A stretch of DNA of 64,000 nt, taken from contig NZ_PNHL01000007.1 in assembly GCF_002871795.1 (NCBI RefSeq), positions 1 to 64,000 on the forward strand, written 5' to 3'. This document shows positions 7,796-17,333 of this stretch, in pieces. This stretch comes from Brachybacterium sp. UMB0905. GTDB taxonomy: Bacteria; Actinomycetota; Actinomycetes; Actinomycetales; Dermabacteraceae. Within the stretch, counting starts at the first letter, position 1; each line of letters begins with the position of its first letter. The notes beneath the pieces were generated by a model. That model had not been told where the DNA came from. It saw only the letters and a list, made by a program, of their open reading frames with translations, and ran no database searches. Both the position numbers and the translations under genes were made by a program.

Positions 7796-9989
7796 TCAGA
7801 AGCGCTGCCACACCCCCGCGTGCTCCACCTGGCCACGGCCGGGCTGGGAGTAGTCGCACACGCCCTCGGGGAAGGTCCGCTGCAGGCGCTCCCACTGCTC
7901 ATCGGTGAACTCCACGGGGTAGTCCTCGCGCACCGGCGCCACGGTCGTGCAGGCGATGATGTCCGCCGCGATCGATTCCCCGGCCACCTCGCGCGGGAAG
8001 CTCGCCGAGGGGTAGAGCTGCTCGCACTCGGAGGCGGGATCCCGGTTCAGCTCCATCGGCAGGAACGTCGGTTCCTCCTCGCGCGTCATGCAGCCCTCCA
8101 CCAGCGCTTCGGGACGGGCCGCGCCGATCTCCTCGAGGCTGGGGCGCTGGGTGTGATCATCGGGCGGCTCCAGCCCCGTCAGCCACGCATCCATCTGCTC
8201 GATGCCGTGCATCACCAGCGGGCTGTTGGTGCTGAGTCCGCCGTAGCGGTGATCCTCCAGCAGGCTCACGTGGTTGACCGCGGTGCCGTTGGCCTGGCGC
8301 ATCCGCTCGCGCATGGAGTTGGTGTGGTAGCGCACGTGGATGTCGCCGTTCTCGAAGTCATCGGCATAGGCGCGATAGTCGATGACCGGGGTCGAGGCCA
8401 GTCCCTGCCCGCCATCGGTGAGACGGCCGGTGCGGTACGCAGCCTCGACAGCCGGCAGATCCGCCTCCGTGCGCTCGGCGATGAAGTTCGCGTCATGGTC
8501 GTAGCCTCCGATGCCCTCATTGAGATTCAGGAACTGCTCCACGCTGATGGTCCCGTCGGCCAGGGCCCCCAGGCCGTACTGGATGCCGATGTTGTCCAGC
8601 GGACGCAGGGCGAATCCGGTCTCTGGGTCGGTGCCGTAGATGTTCTTCGTGTGGTCGTAGACCGAGCAGCGCACGCCGTCAGGGTTCGTCTCCGGGTCGT
8701 AGCGCTCCTCCTCTGGCATCGTGGGCGGGCAGAACACCCGCGGGTCGATGCGCTGCGCCCCTTCGGCGACATTGTCCATGGTGGCGAGCGTCTCGAAGCC
8801 CGTGACCGCGCGCTTCTGCTCATCGGTCCAGGCGCCCTCGTCGGCGCCCTCGAAGTAGTGCTGCAGCAGGCGGGCGTCGGTGATCATGTGGATGGTGCCG
8901 AACCCGACCTCTGGGAAGGAGCAGCCCACCACGACGCCGTCGAACACCCCCGGATAGTTGTCGGCGGTCTGGTGGGCCTGGTACGAGCCGCCCGAGCAGC
9001 CGAAGCCGATCGTGAACTGGTCCCGGCCGTAGGTCTCGATGAACTTTTCCTTGGTCATCTGAGCGCTTTCGGAGGCCAGCAGATCGTTGCAGTTGAAGCC
9101 GAAGACGTTCAGCGACGAGGACGCCATGGCGTACCCCTGCCCGAGCAGGTTCGTATCGAGGGTGCCGCCGGTGCCCGGACCCTGCCGGTACCAGCCGCCG
9201 GTGCAGCCGCCGCCCAGGGTGTAGATGAGCTTGCCGTTCCAGCCGTCGGGGCGGTTCGTCGGCGTGACCTCGTCCTCGACCAACGGATCGTGCAGGGCGG
9301 TGTGCTGGTAGATGGAGCGGTTGGTGGTGCCGTGCGCCATGCGGATGATGAAGGGACGTTCTACCCCGTCGGCCGTGGTCGTGTACGCCATATCCGCGGG
9401 GTAGTCCGTTGCGTCGGCAGGGAACTCAGCCCAGCTGTCGTCGGTCGTGAAATAGATGTGGTCCACCCGATCGGCAACCGAGCAGTTCTCATCCAGCGGC
9501 GGTCCCAGCGGCTCCTCGAGGCCCGGGATGATGAACTCCTCGCTCTCGCAGGCGAAGGGGTTCTCATGCGGTCCGCTCAGCAGCGGCCCCTCCCCCGGAT
9601 GGTTCGTGAGCGTCAGGCTCGCATCGGGCCGACCTTGCCGGGCACGGTCGCCTCCACGACGTGCTCGCCGGTGTCCATGCCCTCCACGAGGCCCACCAGC
9701 ACATCCCGCTCGGCGTCATAGCCGAACGCATCGGTGACGTCCTGCCCGTCCAGCAGGACGGTCACCTGGTGGTGCGGGATCGTACGGTCCCAGGACACCT
9801 CCACGAGCGCGTCACCGCCGGTGACCAGATCGGGTGCACTCGAGAGCGTCGTGACCGACAGTCCCCCGTGCCCGCCGTCGTGGTTCGGGGCGGCGATCGC
9901 CGGAGCGGTGGTCAGCAGCAGCAGACCGGCCCCAGGGCGAGCGACTGGCGGACGCGCGTTCTCAGGGAGGGGCGAGGAGAGGAGGGCAT
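7796..9989 (-). pseudogene. DUF6351-type secreted protein, two frameshifts
   Basis: Restoring two single bases gives one reading frame of about 731 residues. The ATG at 9989, behind GGAAGG, begins a signal peptide (MPSSPRPSLRTRVRQSLALG) that runs out of frame; the hydrophobic core AGLLLLTTAPAIAAP continues in another frame, so an indel lies in the C4 run at 9930-9933. That second frame (down to 9613) ends prematurely at VGPMRA, while the expected continuation RPDASLTLTNHP is found in the third frame, placing another indel near 9631-9637. The C-terminal 556 residues are intact from 9466, with GFGCSGGSYQ resembling a nucleophile elbow and many conserved Cys. The family resembles secreted tannase/esterase-like proteins of unknown substrate. 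Either a recent pseudogene or two sequencing errors. Confidence 0.75.
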
Positions 9990-10039
9990 GGGGGGATTCC
10001 TTCCAGGGGGTTGGGGAGAGGGAAGGGTGGTGCGACGCT

Positions 10040-10062
10040 AGACATGCTCGTGAGGCATGTCT
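10040..10062. promoter_or_regulatory. inverted repeat, candidate operator
   Basis: AGACATGC and GCATGTCT form perfect 8-bp arms around TCGTGAG, in the divergent region between the DUF6351 gene and the RNB ribonuclease gene. The size and spacing suit a TetR-type operator. No such regulator gene is adjacent, so the assignment is tentative. Confidence 0.4.
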
Positions 10063-10183
10063 CAAAAACGGCCGCATCCGTGACCATTCCGTGACCTCAC
10101 GGTGAGGGGCCCGCGGAGCGCACCCGAGCTGGCCCGTCCCCCTACACTGGCCGCACCGTCGTGCCCCTCACCAGGAGGTCCCT

Positions 10184-11725
10184 GTGCTCCTTCGGCCCCT
10201 CACCCTGCAGGCCCCGCGCGGCTCCGTCGCCGCCGATGAGATTCGAGCGGGCATCGACGCACTGATCGCCGACCGCGCCGACGACATGCCCGTCGAGTTC
10301 CCGGCCGATGTCCTCGCCGCCGCTGAAGAGGCCGCCGGACGCGCCGCCGATGAGGATCGCGCAGATCGCACGGACATCCCCTTCATCACCCTGGACCCCG
10401 CCTCGTCCACGGACCTGGACCAGGCGATGCACCTCTCGCGCACGGATGGCGGCTATCGCGTCCTCTACGCCATCGCGGACGTGCCCTGGTTCGTGCCGCT
10501 TCACGGGCCGATCGATACGGAGGCGCGGCGCCGCGGGGAGACGGTGTACCTGCCGGATCGTCGCATCCCCCTGCACCCCGAGGTGCTCTCCGAGGGCGCT
10601 GCCTCCCTGCTGCCCGAGCAGCCCACGCCCGCCTTCGTGTGGGATCTGCAGCTCGATGAGCGTGGAGAGGTGCGGGAGGTCGGGCTCGAGCGCGCCATAG
10701 TCCGCTCGGTCGCGAAGCTCGCCTATGACGAGGTGCAGCAGCAGTTGGATGCCGGCACTGCTGACGAGATGATGCTCCTGCTGCAGGAGATCGGTCAGCT
10801 GCGCGCCCAGCTCGAATCCGAGCGCGGCGGGGCGAGCCTCAACGTTCCTGAGCAGGAGGTGGAGGCCGACGGGGACCATGTGCGCCTCACCTGGCGCCAG
10901 CCCAACCCGATCGAGGACGCCAACGCCCAGATCTCGCTGATGACCGGGATGGCTGCGGCGTCGGTGATGCTCGAGCACGGCGCCGGGATCCTGCGCACCA
11001 TGCCTCCGGCGCAGGACCAGGCGGTGGCGCGTTTCCGCCGCCAGACGGAGGCTCTGGGCGAACCCTGGCCCACCGCGCAGCGGTACGGCGACTACCTGCG
11101 TTCGCTGGACTGGCGGAACCCCTCCCACCTTGCCCTGCTGAACCAGGCCACGTCCCTCTTCCGCGGTGCTGGCTACCACGCCTTCACGAGCGCCGAGCAG
11201 ATCCCCGAGGATCCCGCCCAGGCGGCGATCGCGGCACCCTACGCGCACACCACCGCGCCGCTGCGCCGCCTGGTGGACCGCTTCGTGCTGCTGATCTGCC
11301 ACCACCACCTCACCGGCACCACCCCGCCTGCCGAGCTCCTCGCTGCGCTCGCGGAGATCCCCGAAGCGATGCAGTCCGCCGGATCACGGGTCGGCCAGCT
11401 CGAGCGCGAGGCCATCGACCTGGTGGAGATGCTCGCCCTGCGCGCGTGGGTGGGCGAGACGTTCCCCGCGGCGGTGATCGAACGGCGCGAGGCCAGCACG
11501 AACTCGGACGGGAATGGCGGCGCCCCCACCCGCGTGGAGGTTCAGCTCATCGACCCGCCGGTGACCGCCTGGGTGCCGCTGGATGCGCAGATGGGGCAGG
11601 TCGTGCGGGTGCGGCTCGAGAATGTCGATGTCGCAGAGCGCAGCGTACGGTTCGTCGCCGCGGGCGAGTCGGAGCCGACGACCGAAGACGCAGAGCCGAC
11701 GACCGAAGGCGAGGGGGCGCCGTGA
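10184..11725 (+). CDS. RNB-domain (RNase II/R-type) exoribonuclease
   Basis: A 513-residue 3'-5' exoribonuclease. The catalytic acidic cluster DPASSTDLDQAM is at residues 71-82, and the RNB C-terminal motif YAHTTAPLRRLVDRF is near 353-367. It has a short N-terminus without clear cold-shock domains and only a minimal C-terminal beta domain (VTAWVPLDAQMGQVVRVRLE), so it is shorter than E. coli RNase R. It should degrade single-stranded RNA. The GTG start at 10184 follows AGGAGG by five bases. The last residues are a Glu/Pro/Thr-rich tail. Its stop overlaps the next start (GTGA). Confidence 0.9.
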   Translation: MLLRPLTLQAPRGSVAADEIRAGIDALIADRADDMPVEFPADVLAAAEEAAGRAADEDRADRTDIPFITLDPASSTDLDQAMHLSRTDGGYRVLYAIADVPWFVPLHGPIDTEARRRGETVYLPDRRIPLHPEVLSEGAASLLPEQPTPAFVWDLQLDERGEVREVGLERAIVRSVAKLAYDEVQQQLDAGTADEMMLLLQEIGQLRAQLESERGGASLNVPEQEVEADGDHVRLTWRQPNPIEDANAQISLMTGMAAASVMLEHGAGILRTMPPAQDQAVARFRRQTEALGEPWPTAQRYGDYLRSLDWRNPSHLALLNQATSLFRGAGYHAFTSAEQIPEDPAQAAIAAPYAHTTAPLRRLVDRFVLLICHHHLTGTTPPAELLAALAEIPEAMQSAGSRVGQLEREAIDLVEMLALRAWVGETFPAAVIERREASTNSDGNGGAPTRVEVQLIDPPVTAWVPLDAQMGQVVRVRLENVDVAERSVRFVAAGESEPTTEDAEPTTEGEGAP

Positions 11726-12504
11726 CCGCCCCGGATGCCGGACGCGATCTCGTCGCCCTGCCCCGGGCGGCGGTGCTCATGCTGTGGACCGCCCAGTACC
11801 TGCGCGGTGCCATCGGGCCCGATGACGCTGCGCAGCTGAGCTTCGGGGCGGACCGTTCCGGGCCCAGCGGGCACGGCGAGGACCTCTTCGACTGGATGGT
11901 GTCCCTCAAGCAGCTGCCGCTGGTGCAGCTGCGGCTTGTCCTGCCGGTGCCCGGGCGCCTCGCGGGCCTCGTCGGACCACCCGAGGTGGTGCCGGCCGCG
12001 CTCGAGGCCGAGCAGGCGATCGTGGTGACCGCCGCGGGCATCGCCGACCACACGCTCGTGCCGATCCTCTCCCCCGGCGAGCATCAGGGACGCCCCGTCA
12101 CCGCCGTGACCTGGGCCCGCACCCCCGCCCCGGTCGGCGCGCAGATGGCCCCGCCGGCGTCGGGCGGAGCCCGTGAAGAGCTGCTGCACGCCCTGCGGCG
12201 CACCGCCGGGGGCAGCACCGACGTGGACCTGGTGCCGGAGGAGCCGGTGGAGCCCTCGCGCATCCCCGCCACCTGGATCGCGACCGGCCTGCCCAAAGAC
12301 ATCGACCTGCCGGCCGCGCATCTGCTCATCCTTGCCGCCCGCACCCTGCTGCTCTCGCGCGCCGAGATCGAGGAAGGGCACGGTCATACGGTGCACCTGG
12401 CCGAGGCGCTCACCCGACGGGGGCTGCTCGATGAGCTGCACGACGCCGCCCGCGTCGCCCTGGTGGAGGCGGTAGAGCAGCTCAGTGCGATCGACCCGGC
12501 CTGA
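11722..12504 (+). CDS. uncharacterised actinobacterial protein coupled to the RNB ribonuclease
   Basis: This 260-residue protein, starting at a GTG overlapping the upstream stop, is not a family I recognise. It is soluble, rich in Ala/Leu/Pro, with no signal peptide or membrane span. Notable segments are LVALPRAAVLMLWTAQYLRG near the N-terminus and an alpha-helical C-terminus (HLAEALTRRGLLDELHDAAR). The translational coupling points to a function with the ribonuclease, but nothing in its residues suggests a catalytic site. The Open frame upstream of 11722 lies inside the ribonuclease gene and is not coding. Confidence 0.75.
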   Translation: MTAPDAGRDLVALPRAAVLMLWTAQYLRGAIGPDDAAQLSFGADRSGPSGHGEDLFDWMVSLKQLPLVQLRLVLPVPGRLAGLVGPPEVVPAALEAEQAIVVTAAGIADHTLVPILSPGEHQGRPVTAVTWARTPAPVGAQMAPPASGGAREELLHALRRTAGGSTDVDLVPEEPVEPSRIPATWIATGLPKDIDLPAAHLLILAARTLLLSRAEIEEGHGHTVHLAEALTRRGLLDELHDAARVALVEAVEQLSAIDPA

Positions 12505-12506
12505 GC

Positions 12507-12548
12507 TGGCCGTCCCGATCCCGCCGCTGGCAGTCCCGATCCCGCCGC
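12507..12548. repeat. two tandem 21-bp repeats
   Basis: TGGC(C/A)GTCCCGATCCCGCCGC occurs twice head to tail between the converging RNB operon and glgM. No function is apparent. Confidence 0.5.
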
Positions 12549-12610
12549 AGCACGCTGCGTCGGATCCGCGCTGAGCCTGCCCACAGCGCATGGGGCGGGC
12601 ATGCGGAGGA

Positions 12611-13798
12611 TCAGCCGGCGAGCACCTGGCGGTACACCTCCAGGGTGCGCTCGGCGATCGAGGTCCACGAGAAATGCTCCGCAGCCCGACGCCGGGAGGC
12701 CTCGCCCATCTGCGCCGCCCGCTCGGGATCGGAGACCATGCGCACCAGTGCATCGCGCAGATCCGTCACGAAACGATCGGGGTCCACCGGCGTGCCGGTC
12801 CCATCGCTCAGCTGCTCGAGGGGCACCAGGTAGCCGGTCTCACCGTCGGCCACCACTTCGGGGATCCCTCCGGTGGCGGAGGCGACCACCGGGGTGCCGC
12901 AGGCCATCGCTTCGAGGTTCACAATCCCCAGCGGCTCGTACACGCTCGGGCACACGAACGTGGTCGCATGCGTGAGCATCTGGGTGAGCTCCTGGCGGGG
13001 CAGCATATCGGTGATCAGATGCAGGCCCTGCCGGCTGCTCTGCAGCTCGGTGACCAGCTCATCCACCTCGCGGGCGATCTCGGGCGTATCCGGGGCGCCG
13101 GCGCACAGCACCACCTGATAGTCCTCCGGCAGCTCCCGCACGGCGCGCAGGAAGTACGGCAGGCCCTTCTGTCGGGTGATCCGGCCGACGAACACGATCA
13201 TCGGCGCCTGCGGATCGATGCCGCGGCTGGTCAGCGCCGTCGTCTCCGGATTTGGCGCCCACTGCTCGAGGTCGATGCCGTTGTGGACCACATGCACCCG
13301 GTCCGGGTCCACCATCGGGTAGGAGCGCAGAATGTCCTCACGCATGCCCCCGGAGACGGCGATGACCCCGGCGGCATGCTCGTACGCGGTCCTCTCGGCG
13401 AAGGAGCTGAGGCGATAGCCGCCGCCCAACTGCTCGGCCTTCCACGGCCGCAGCGGCTCGAGCGAGTGAGCGGAGAGCACATGCGGCATGCCGTGCAGGG
13501 TGGAGGCGACGTGCCCGGCGAAGTTCGCGTACCAGGTGTGGGAGTGGACCAGATCCGCCCCCTCGCAGTCCTGGGCCATCAGCAGATCGGTGCCCAGGGT
13601 GCTGAGTGCAGCATTGGCACCCTCCAACTCCGCGGGGGTGCGGTACGAGGTGGTGTCCTCCTCGGTGCGATCGGCGCCGAAGGCCCGCACCTGCACCTCG
13701 ATGTGCCGACGCAGCACAGCGGTGAGCTCGGCGACGTGAACGCCGGCACCCCCATACACCTCCGGCGGGTACTCCTTGGTCAGCAGATCGACGCGCAT
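12611..13798 (-). CDS. glgM: GlgA/GlgM-type glycosyltransferase (GT4)
   Basis: This 395-residue GT4 enzyme belongs to the actinobacterial glycogen synthase group (TIGR02149). It begins MRVDLLTKEYPPEVYGGAG (donor-loop lysine and glycine motif) and has HVVHNGID, VGRITRQKG and the E-x7-E motif in VYEPLGIVNLEAMACGTPVV. It is divergent from glgC, the same arrangement as Rv1212c/Rv1213 in Mycobacterium tuberculosis, where the enzyme makes alpha-maltose-1-phosphate from ADP-glucose and glucose-1-phosphate for the GlgE pathway. A classic glycogen synthase role remains possible. The start chosen is the family's MRVDLL; an ATG three codons upstream sits too close to its GGAAGG. Upstream open frame over glgC is not coding. 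Confidence 0.85.
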   Translation of the reverse strand: MRVDLLTKEYPPEVYGGAGVHVAELTAVLRRHIEVQVRAFGADRTEEDTTSYRTPAELEGANAALSTLGTDLLMAQDCEGADLVHSHTWYANFAGHVASTLHGMPHVLSAHSLEPLRPWKAEQLGGGYRLSSFAERTAYEHAAGVIAVSGGMREDILRSYPMVDPDRVHVVHNGIDLEQWAPNPETTALTSRGIDPQAPMIVFVGRITRQKGLPYFLRAVRELPEDYQVVLCAGAPDTPEIAREVDELVTELQSSRQGLHLITDMLPRQELTQMLTHATTFVCPSVYEPLGIVNLEAMACGTPVVASATGGIPEVVADGETGYLVPLEQLSDGTGTPVDPDRFVTDLRDALVRMVSDPERAAQMGEASRRRAAEHFSWTSIAERTLEVYRQVLAG

Positions 13799-13897
13799 GG
13801 ACTGCATCCTTCCTCTTCCGGCCCGGGCATGGGGCGGGGCGTCCGGTCGCGGCGATCCGGCGGGACCCCCGCAGCGTGATGGACGCCACCGCTGGAC

Positions 13898-13909
13898 TAT
13901 CCTCGCATC
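13898..13909 (+). promoter_or_regulatory. leaderless promoter of glgC
   Basis: TATCCT (13898-13903) is followed by six bases and the ATG of glgC, so transcription should begin at or next to the start codon. No Shine-Dalgarno is present, consistent with a leaderless mRNA. Confidence 0.55.
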
Positions 13910-15151
13910 ATGTCCTCCCCCAAGGTTCTTGCCATCGTCCTCGCCGGCGGCGAGGGGAAGCGGCTGATGCCGCTGACCGTCGACCGAGCCAAGCCGGCCG
14001 TGCCCTTCGGCGGCATCTACCGGCTGATCGACTTCGCCCTGTCGAACATCGTCAACTCCGGCTACCTGAAAATCGTGGTGCTGACCCAGTACAAGTCCCA
14101 TTCGCTGGACAAGCACATCGCCCAGACCTGGCGAATGAGCTCCCTGCTGGGCAACTATGTGGCACCGGTGCCCGCCCAGCAGCGCATGGGCAAGCACTGG
14201 TACCGCGGCAGCGCCGACGCGATCGCCCAGTCCCTGAACCTCATCGATGACGAGAAGCCCGACTACGTGGTGGTTGTCGGGGCCGACAACATCTACCGCA
14301 TGGACTTCTCCCAGATGCTCGATGCGCATATCGAGTCCGGGAAGTCCTGTTCGGTCGCCGCGATCCGCCAGCCCATCGAGCTGTCCGACCAGTTCGGGGT
14401 GATCGAGACCGACCCGTCGGATCCCACCACCATCAAGGCGTTCGTGGAGAAGCCCACCCAGACCGAGGGCCTGGCCGATGACCCCTCCGCGATCCTCGCC
14501 TCGATGGGCAACTACATCTTCACCGCCCAGGCACTCATGGATGCGGTGACCGCCGATGCGCAGGATGACTCCTCCCGGCACGACATGGGCGGAGACATCG
14601 TGCCGGCCTTTGTGGACCGCGGCGATGCTGCGGTGTACGACTTCATCCGCAACGATGTGCCGGGCTCCACGGACCGTGACCGCGACTACTGGCGCGATGT
14701 GGGCACCCTGGATGCGTTCTATGACGCCCACATGGACCTCATCTCGGTGCACCCGGTGTTCAACCTCTACAACGCCGACTGGCCGACGTTCACCGGTCAC
14801 CGCAATGTCCCGCCGGCGAAGTTCGTGCATGCCGGGCCGGGGCGCGTCGGCTCCGCGGTGGACTCCTTCATCTCCCCTGGCGTCGTGGTCTCCGGGGCGC
14901 AGGTCTCCAGCTCCGTGCTCTCCCCCGGGGTGCGCGTGAACTCCTGGTCCAACGTCTCGGATTCGGTGCTCATGGATGGCGTGATCGTGGGGCGCCACAG
15001 CCAGATCCATCGCGCGATCATCGACAAGAACGTTGTGGTGCCGCCGCGCACGCAGATCGGCCTGGATCCCGAGGAGGACCGGGCCCGCGGCTGGGTGGTC
15101 ACCGAGTCCGGCATCACCGTGCTCGGCAAGGGCACCGTCATCACCCCGTGA
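13910..15151 (+). CDS. glgC: glucose-1-phosphate adenylyltransferase
   Basis: ADP-glucose pyrophosphorylase of 413 residues, the normal bacterial length. [23 protein letters not shown] at its N-terminus (residues 13-35) is the nucleotidyltransferase P-loop with the regulatory/catalytic basic residues, and FVEKP at about 182 carries the glucose-1-phosphate lysine. The C-terminal left-handed beta-helix is visible as hexapeptide-like repeats ([24 protein letters not shown]). It makes ADP-glucose for the divergently oriented glgM. The downstream serB start overlaps its stop (GTGA). Confidence 0.95.
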   Translation: MSSPKVLAIVLAGGEGKRLMPLTVDRAKPAVPFGGIYRLIDFALSNIVNSGYLKIVVLTQYKSHSLDKHIAQTWRMSSLLGNYVAPVPAQQRMGKHWYRGSADAIAQSLNLIDDEKPDYVVVVGADNIYRMDFSQMLDAHIESGKSCSVAAIRQPIELSDQFGVIETDPSDPTTIKAFVEKPTQTEGLADDPSAILASMGNYIFTAQALMDAVTADAQDDSSRHDMGGDIVPAFVDRGDAAVYDFIRNDVPGSTDRDRDYWRDVGTLDAFYDAHMDLISVHPVFNLYNADWPTFTGHRNVPPAKFVHAGPGRVGSAVDSFISPGVVVSGAQVSSSVLSPGVRVNSWSNVSDSVLMDGVIVGRHSQIHRAIIDKNVVVPPRTQIGLDPEEDRARGWVVTESGITVLGKGTVITP

Positions 15152-15822
15152 CAGCCTCGGTGCGTTCCACTTCCCAGCCCCCGACGGGCCTGCTGATCAG
15201 CGACGTCGACTCCACCTTCCTGACCCAGGAGGTCATCGAGCTGGTGGCCGATCACGCCGGAGTGCGTGACCGGGTGGAGGCGATCACCACCGCAGCGATG
15301 CGCGGAGAGCTGGACTTCGCCGCCTCGCTGCGTGAGCGCGTGGCCCTGCTGGAAGGGTTGGATGCCGCGGTGCTCGAGGAGGTGCGCGCCAGCCTGGTCC
15401 CCACCCCCGGGGTGCTCGAGCTGTTCGCCCGCGCCCGCACCGCCGGCTGGGTGACCGCACTGGTCTCCGGAGGCTTCCACGAGGCGATCGATGAGCTCGC
15501 AGCACAGGCGGGGATCGACCATGTGCGTGCCCATCGCTTCGAGGTCACGGAAGGGCGCCTGACCGGGCGGGTCGCCGGAGACATCGTGGATGGCGCGGTC
15601 AAGCGCCGCACCCTGGAACAGCTGCGGGAGCGCTACGGCCTGGCCCCGCAGCGAGTGGTCGCCCTCGGCGACGGCGCGAACGACCGGGAGATGCTGCGCG
15701 CGGCCGGGACCGGCATCGCCTTCCGGGCCAAGCCCGCGCTGCGCGAGGTGGCCGATGTGTCGCTCGCAGGGCCCTCGCTGCTGGATGCCTGGCCGTATCT
15801 CGAGGCGGCCGCGGGCCGCTGA
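15148..15822 (+). CDS. serB: phosphoserine phosphatase-like HAD hydrolase
   Basis: A 224-residue SerB-type HAD phosphatase: motif I DVDSTFL (nucleophile Asp near residue 19), motif II VSGGF, and motif [15 protein letters not shown]. The substrate loop [22 protein letters not shown] matches the cap of SerB. It is expected to hydrolyse O-phosphoserine in the last step of serine synthesis. It lacks the ACT domain found in some actinobacterial SerB proteins. The GTG start overlaps the glgC stop, an unusual operon partner for a serine gene. Confidence 0.85.
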   Translation: MTASVRSTSQPPTGLLISDVDSTFLTQEVIELVADHAGVRDRVEAITTAAMRGELDFAASLRERVALLEGLDAAVLEEVRASLVPTPGVLELFARARTAGWVTALVSGGFHEAIDELAAQAGIDHVRAHRFEVTEGRLTGRVAGDIVDGAVKRRTLEQLRERYGLAPQRVVALGDGANDREMLRAAGTGIAFRAKPALREVADVSLAGPSLLDAWPYLEAAAGR

Positions 15823-15824
15823 GG

Positions 15825-16352
15825 TCAGGGCCGCACGATGGTGTGCAGCGTGAGGGTCTCCTCACCCAGCTGCGACCACTGCGGCAGCTCCCCGGTGAGC
15901 ACAGCCATGCCCCCGGTGGGCATGCCGATGCGGGCCTGCGCGGCCGAGCCCGCATCCGAGTCCTCATCGGCCAGCTGATCGCTAAGAGTGGAGATCACCG
16001 GTTCGTGGCCGATGACCATGAGCACCTGATGCTCATCGTCCACCTCTCGGAGAAGACCCAGCAGGTCTTCGGTGCCGCCGCCGTAGATCTCCTCGTGGTA
16101 GCTGACCTCGCCGCTGAACTCCGGCATCTTCGCGCGCACCGCGTCCCAGGTCTGCTGGGTGCGGGTCGCTGTGGAGACCAGAACACGGGAGACCTGCACT
16201 CCCTGCGCGTCGAGGTACTCCCCCACCAGATGCGCCTGGGTGATGCCGCGGTCGGCGAGCTCACGCTCGTGGTCAGTGGTTCCGGAGCCGCTCTCCGCCT
16301 TGCCATGTCGCATCAGCAGCAGCAGACGGGGGTCGGGGTCGGAGGATGCCAT
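15825..16352 (-). CDS. SixA-like histidine phosphatase
   Basis: A 175-residue member of the histidine phosphatase (phosphoglycerate mutase-like) superfamily. The phosphoaccepting RHGKA is at residues 15-19, the second-half STATRTQQTWD carries the conserved Arg, and the catalytic His is in IGHEPVIS. The short length and RHGKA (rather than RHGE) mark the SixA subgroup, which removes phosphate from phosphohistidine or small substrates. It converges with serB with only 2 bp between the stop codons. Confidence 0.85.
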   Translation of the reverse strand: MASSDPDPRLLLLMRHGKAESGSGTTDHERELADRGITQAHLVGEYLDAQGVQVSRVLVSTATRTQQTWDAVRAKMPEFSGEVSYHEEIYGGGTEDLLGLLREVDDEHQVLMVIGHEPVISTLSDQLADEDSDAGSAAQARIGMPTGGMAVLTGELPQWSQLGEETLTLHTIVRP

Positions 16353-16423
16353 GGGGGCTGGTTCACGCCTTCGGGTCGGTCGAGGAATCGGGCCCGCCAG
16401 GGGGACGGGCCGCGGGGGCGGGA

Positions 16424-17146
16424 TCAGTGTCCCATGCCCAAGCCGCCGTCCACGGGGATGACGGCGCCGGAGATGTATGCCGCATCATCGCTGGCGAGGA
16501 ATGCGACCACGCGCGCCACCTCCGCGGGATCCGCGAAACGCTCGGCGGGGATGGCCTTGCGGTAGCTTTCCTGCAGGTCTTCGGGCAGGGAGCGGGTCAT
16601 CTCGGTGTCGATGTAGCCGGGGGCGACGACGTTCGCGGTGATGCCGCGCGAACCGAGCTCGCGCGTGATCGCCCGCGCCATGCCGATCAGACCGGACTTC
16701 GAGGCGGCGTAGTTGACCTGGCCGGGCGAGCCATACAGCCCGACGACGGAGCTGATGAGCACGATCCGTCCGTACTTCTTGCGCATCATCGACTTCGTCA
16801 CCCGCTTGATGCTGCGGAACGCGCCGGTGAGGTTGGTGTCCAGCACCCTCTCGAAGGAGTCATCGCTCATGCGCAGCAGCAGCTGGTCATCGGTGATCCC
16901 CGCATTGGCGACGAGCACCTCGATGGGGCCGTGCTCCGCTTCCGCAGCGCTGACCGCGCGGTCCAGGCTTTCGCCATCGGTGACATCAGCAGCGAGCGTC
17001 AGCACACCGTCGGGGCCGCCCTGGCCGGAGCGGGAGGTGACGGCCACCTTGTCGCCGCGACGCAGGAGCTCCTCGGCGATCGCCCTGCCGATGCCGCGGT
17101 TGCCTCCAGTGATCAGGACGCTGCGGGGGGTGGTGGTCTCGCTCAT
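16424..17146 (-). CDS. fabG: 3-oxoacyl-ACP reductase
   Basis: A 240-residue short-chain dehydrogenase. TGGNRGIG (residues 13-20) binds NADPH, NAG is in VLVANAGIT, and the catalytic set is Ser in ISSVVG with YAASK. IPVDGGLGMGH at the C-terminus matches mycobacterial FabG1 (MabA). It reduces beta-ketoacyl-ACP in fatty acid synthesis. The ATG at 17146 follows GGAGAA; upstream frame is not needed. No inhA-like enoyl reductase follows it, unlike mycobacteria. Confidence 0.9.
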   Translation of the reverse strand: MSETTTPRSVLITGGNRGIGRAIAEELLRRGDKVAVTSRSGQGGPDGVLTLAADVTDGESLDRAVSAAEAEHGPIEVLVANAGITDDQLLLRMSDDSFERVLDTNLTGAFRSIKRVTKSMMRKKYGRIVLISSVVGLYGSPGQVNYAASKSGLIGMARAITRELGSRGITANVVAPGYIDTEMTRSLPEDLQESYRKAIPAERFADPAEVARVVAFLASDDAAYISGAVIPVDGGLGMGH

Positions 17147-17333
17147 CGGTTCTCCTTCACGGCGGGGCGGGTAGCTGGCTGCGGTCGACGCGATGTACTC
17201 GGCGCACGTGCGGTGGTTGCTGTGTGAGCGCCGCGTCATCAGGCCAGGGGTGTGCACTACGATACGGCCAGAACAGGGTCGGGTCTCGCTTGGGGGGAAC
17301 CCGGCTGCCCGCACAGCAGGAAGGTGCCCGCTG

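Noticed and set aside
13799..15010. Extension of glgM through glgC on the minus strand
   Set aside because: It is antisense to intact glgC and adds a His/Gly-rich non-homologous leader; the family start MRVDLL fits.
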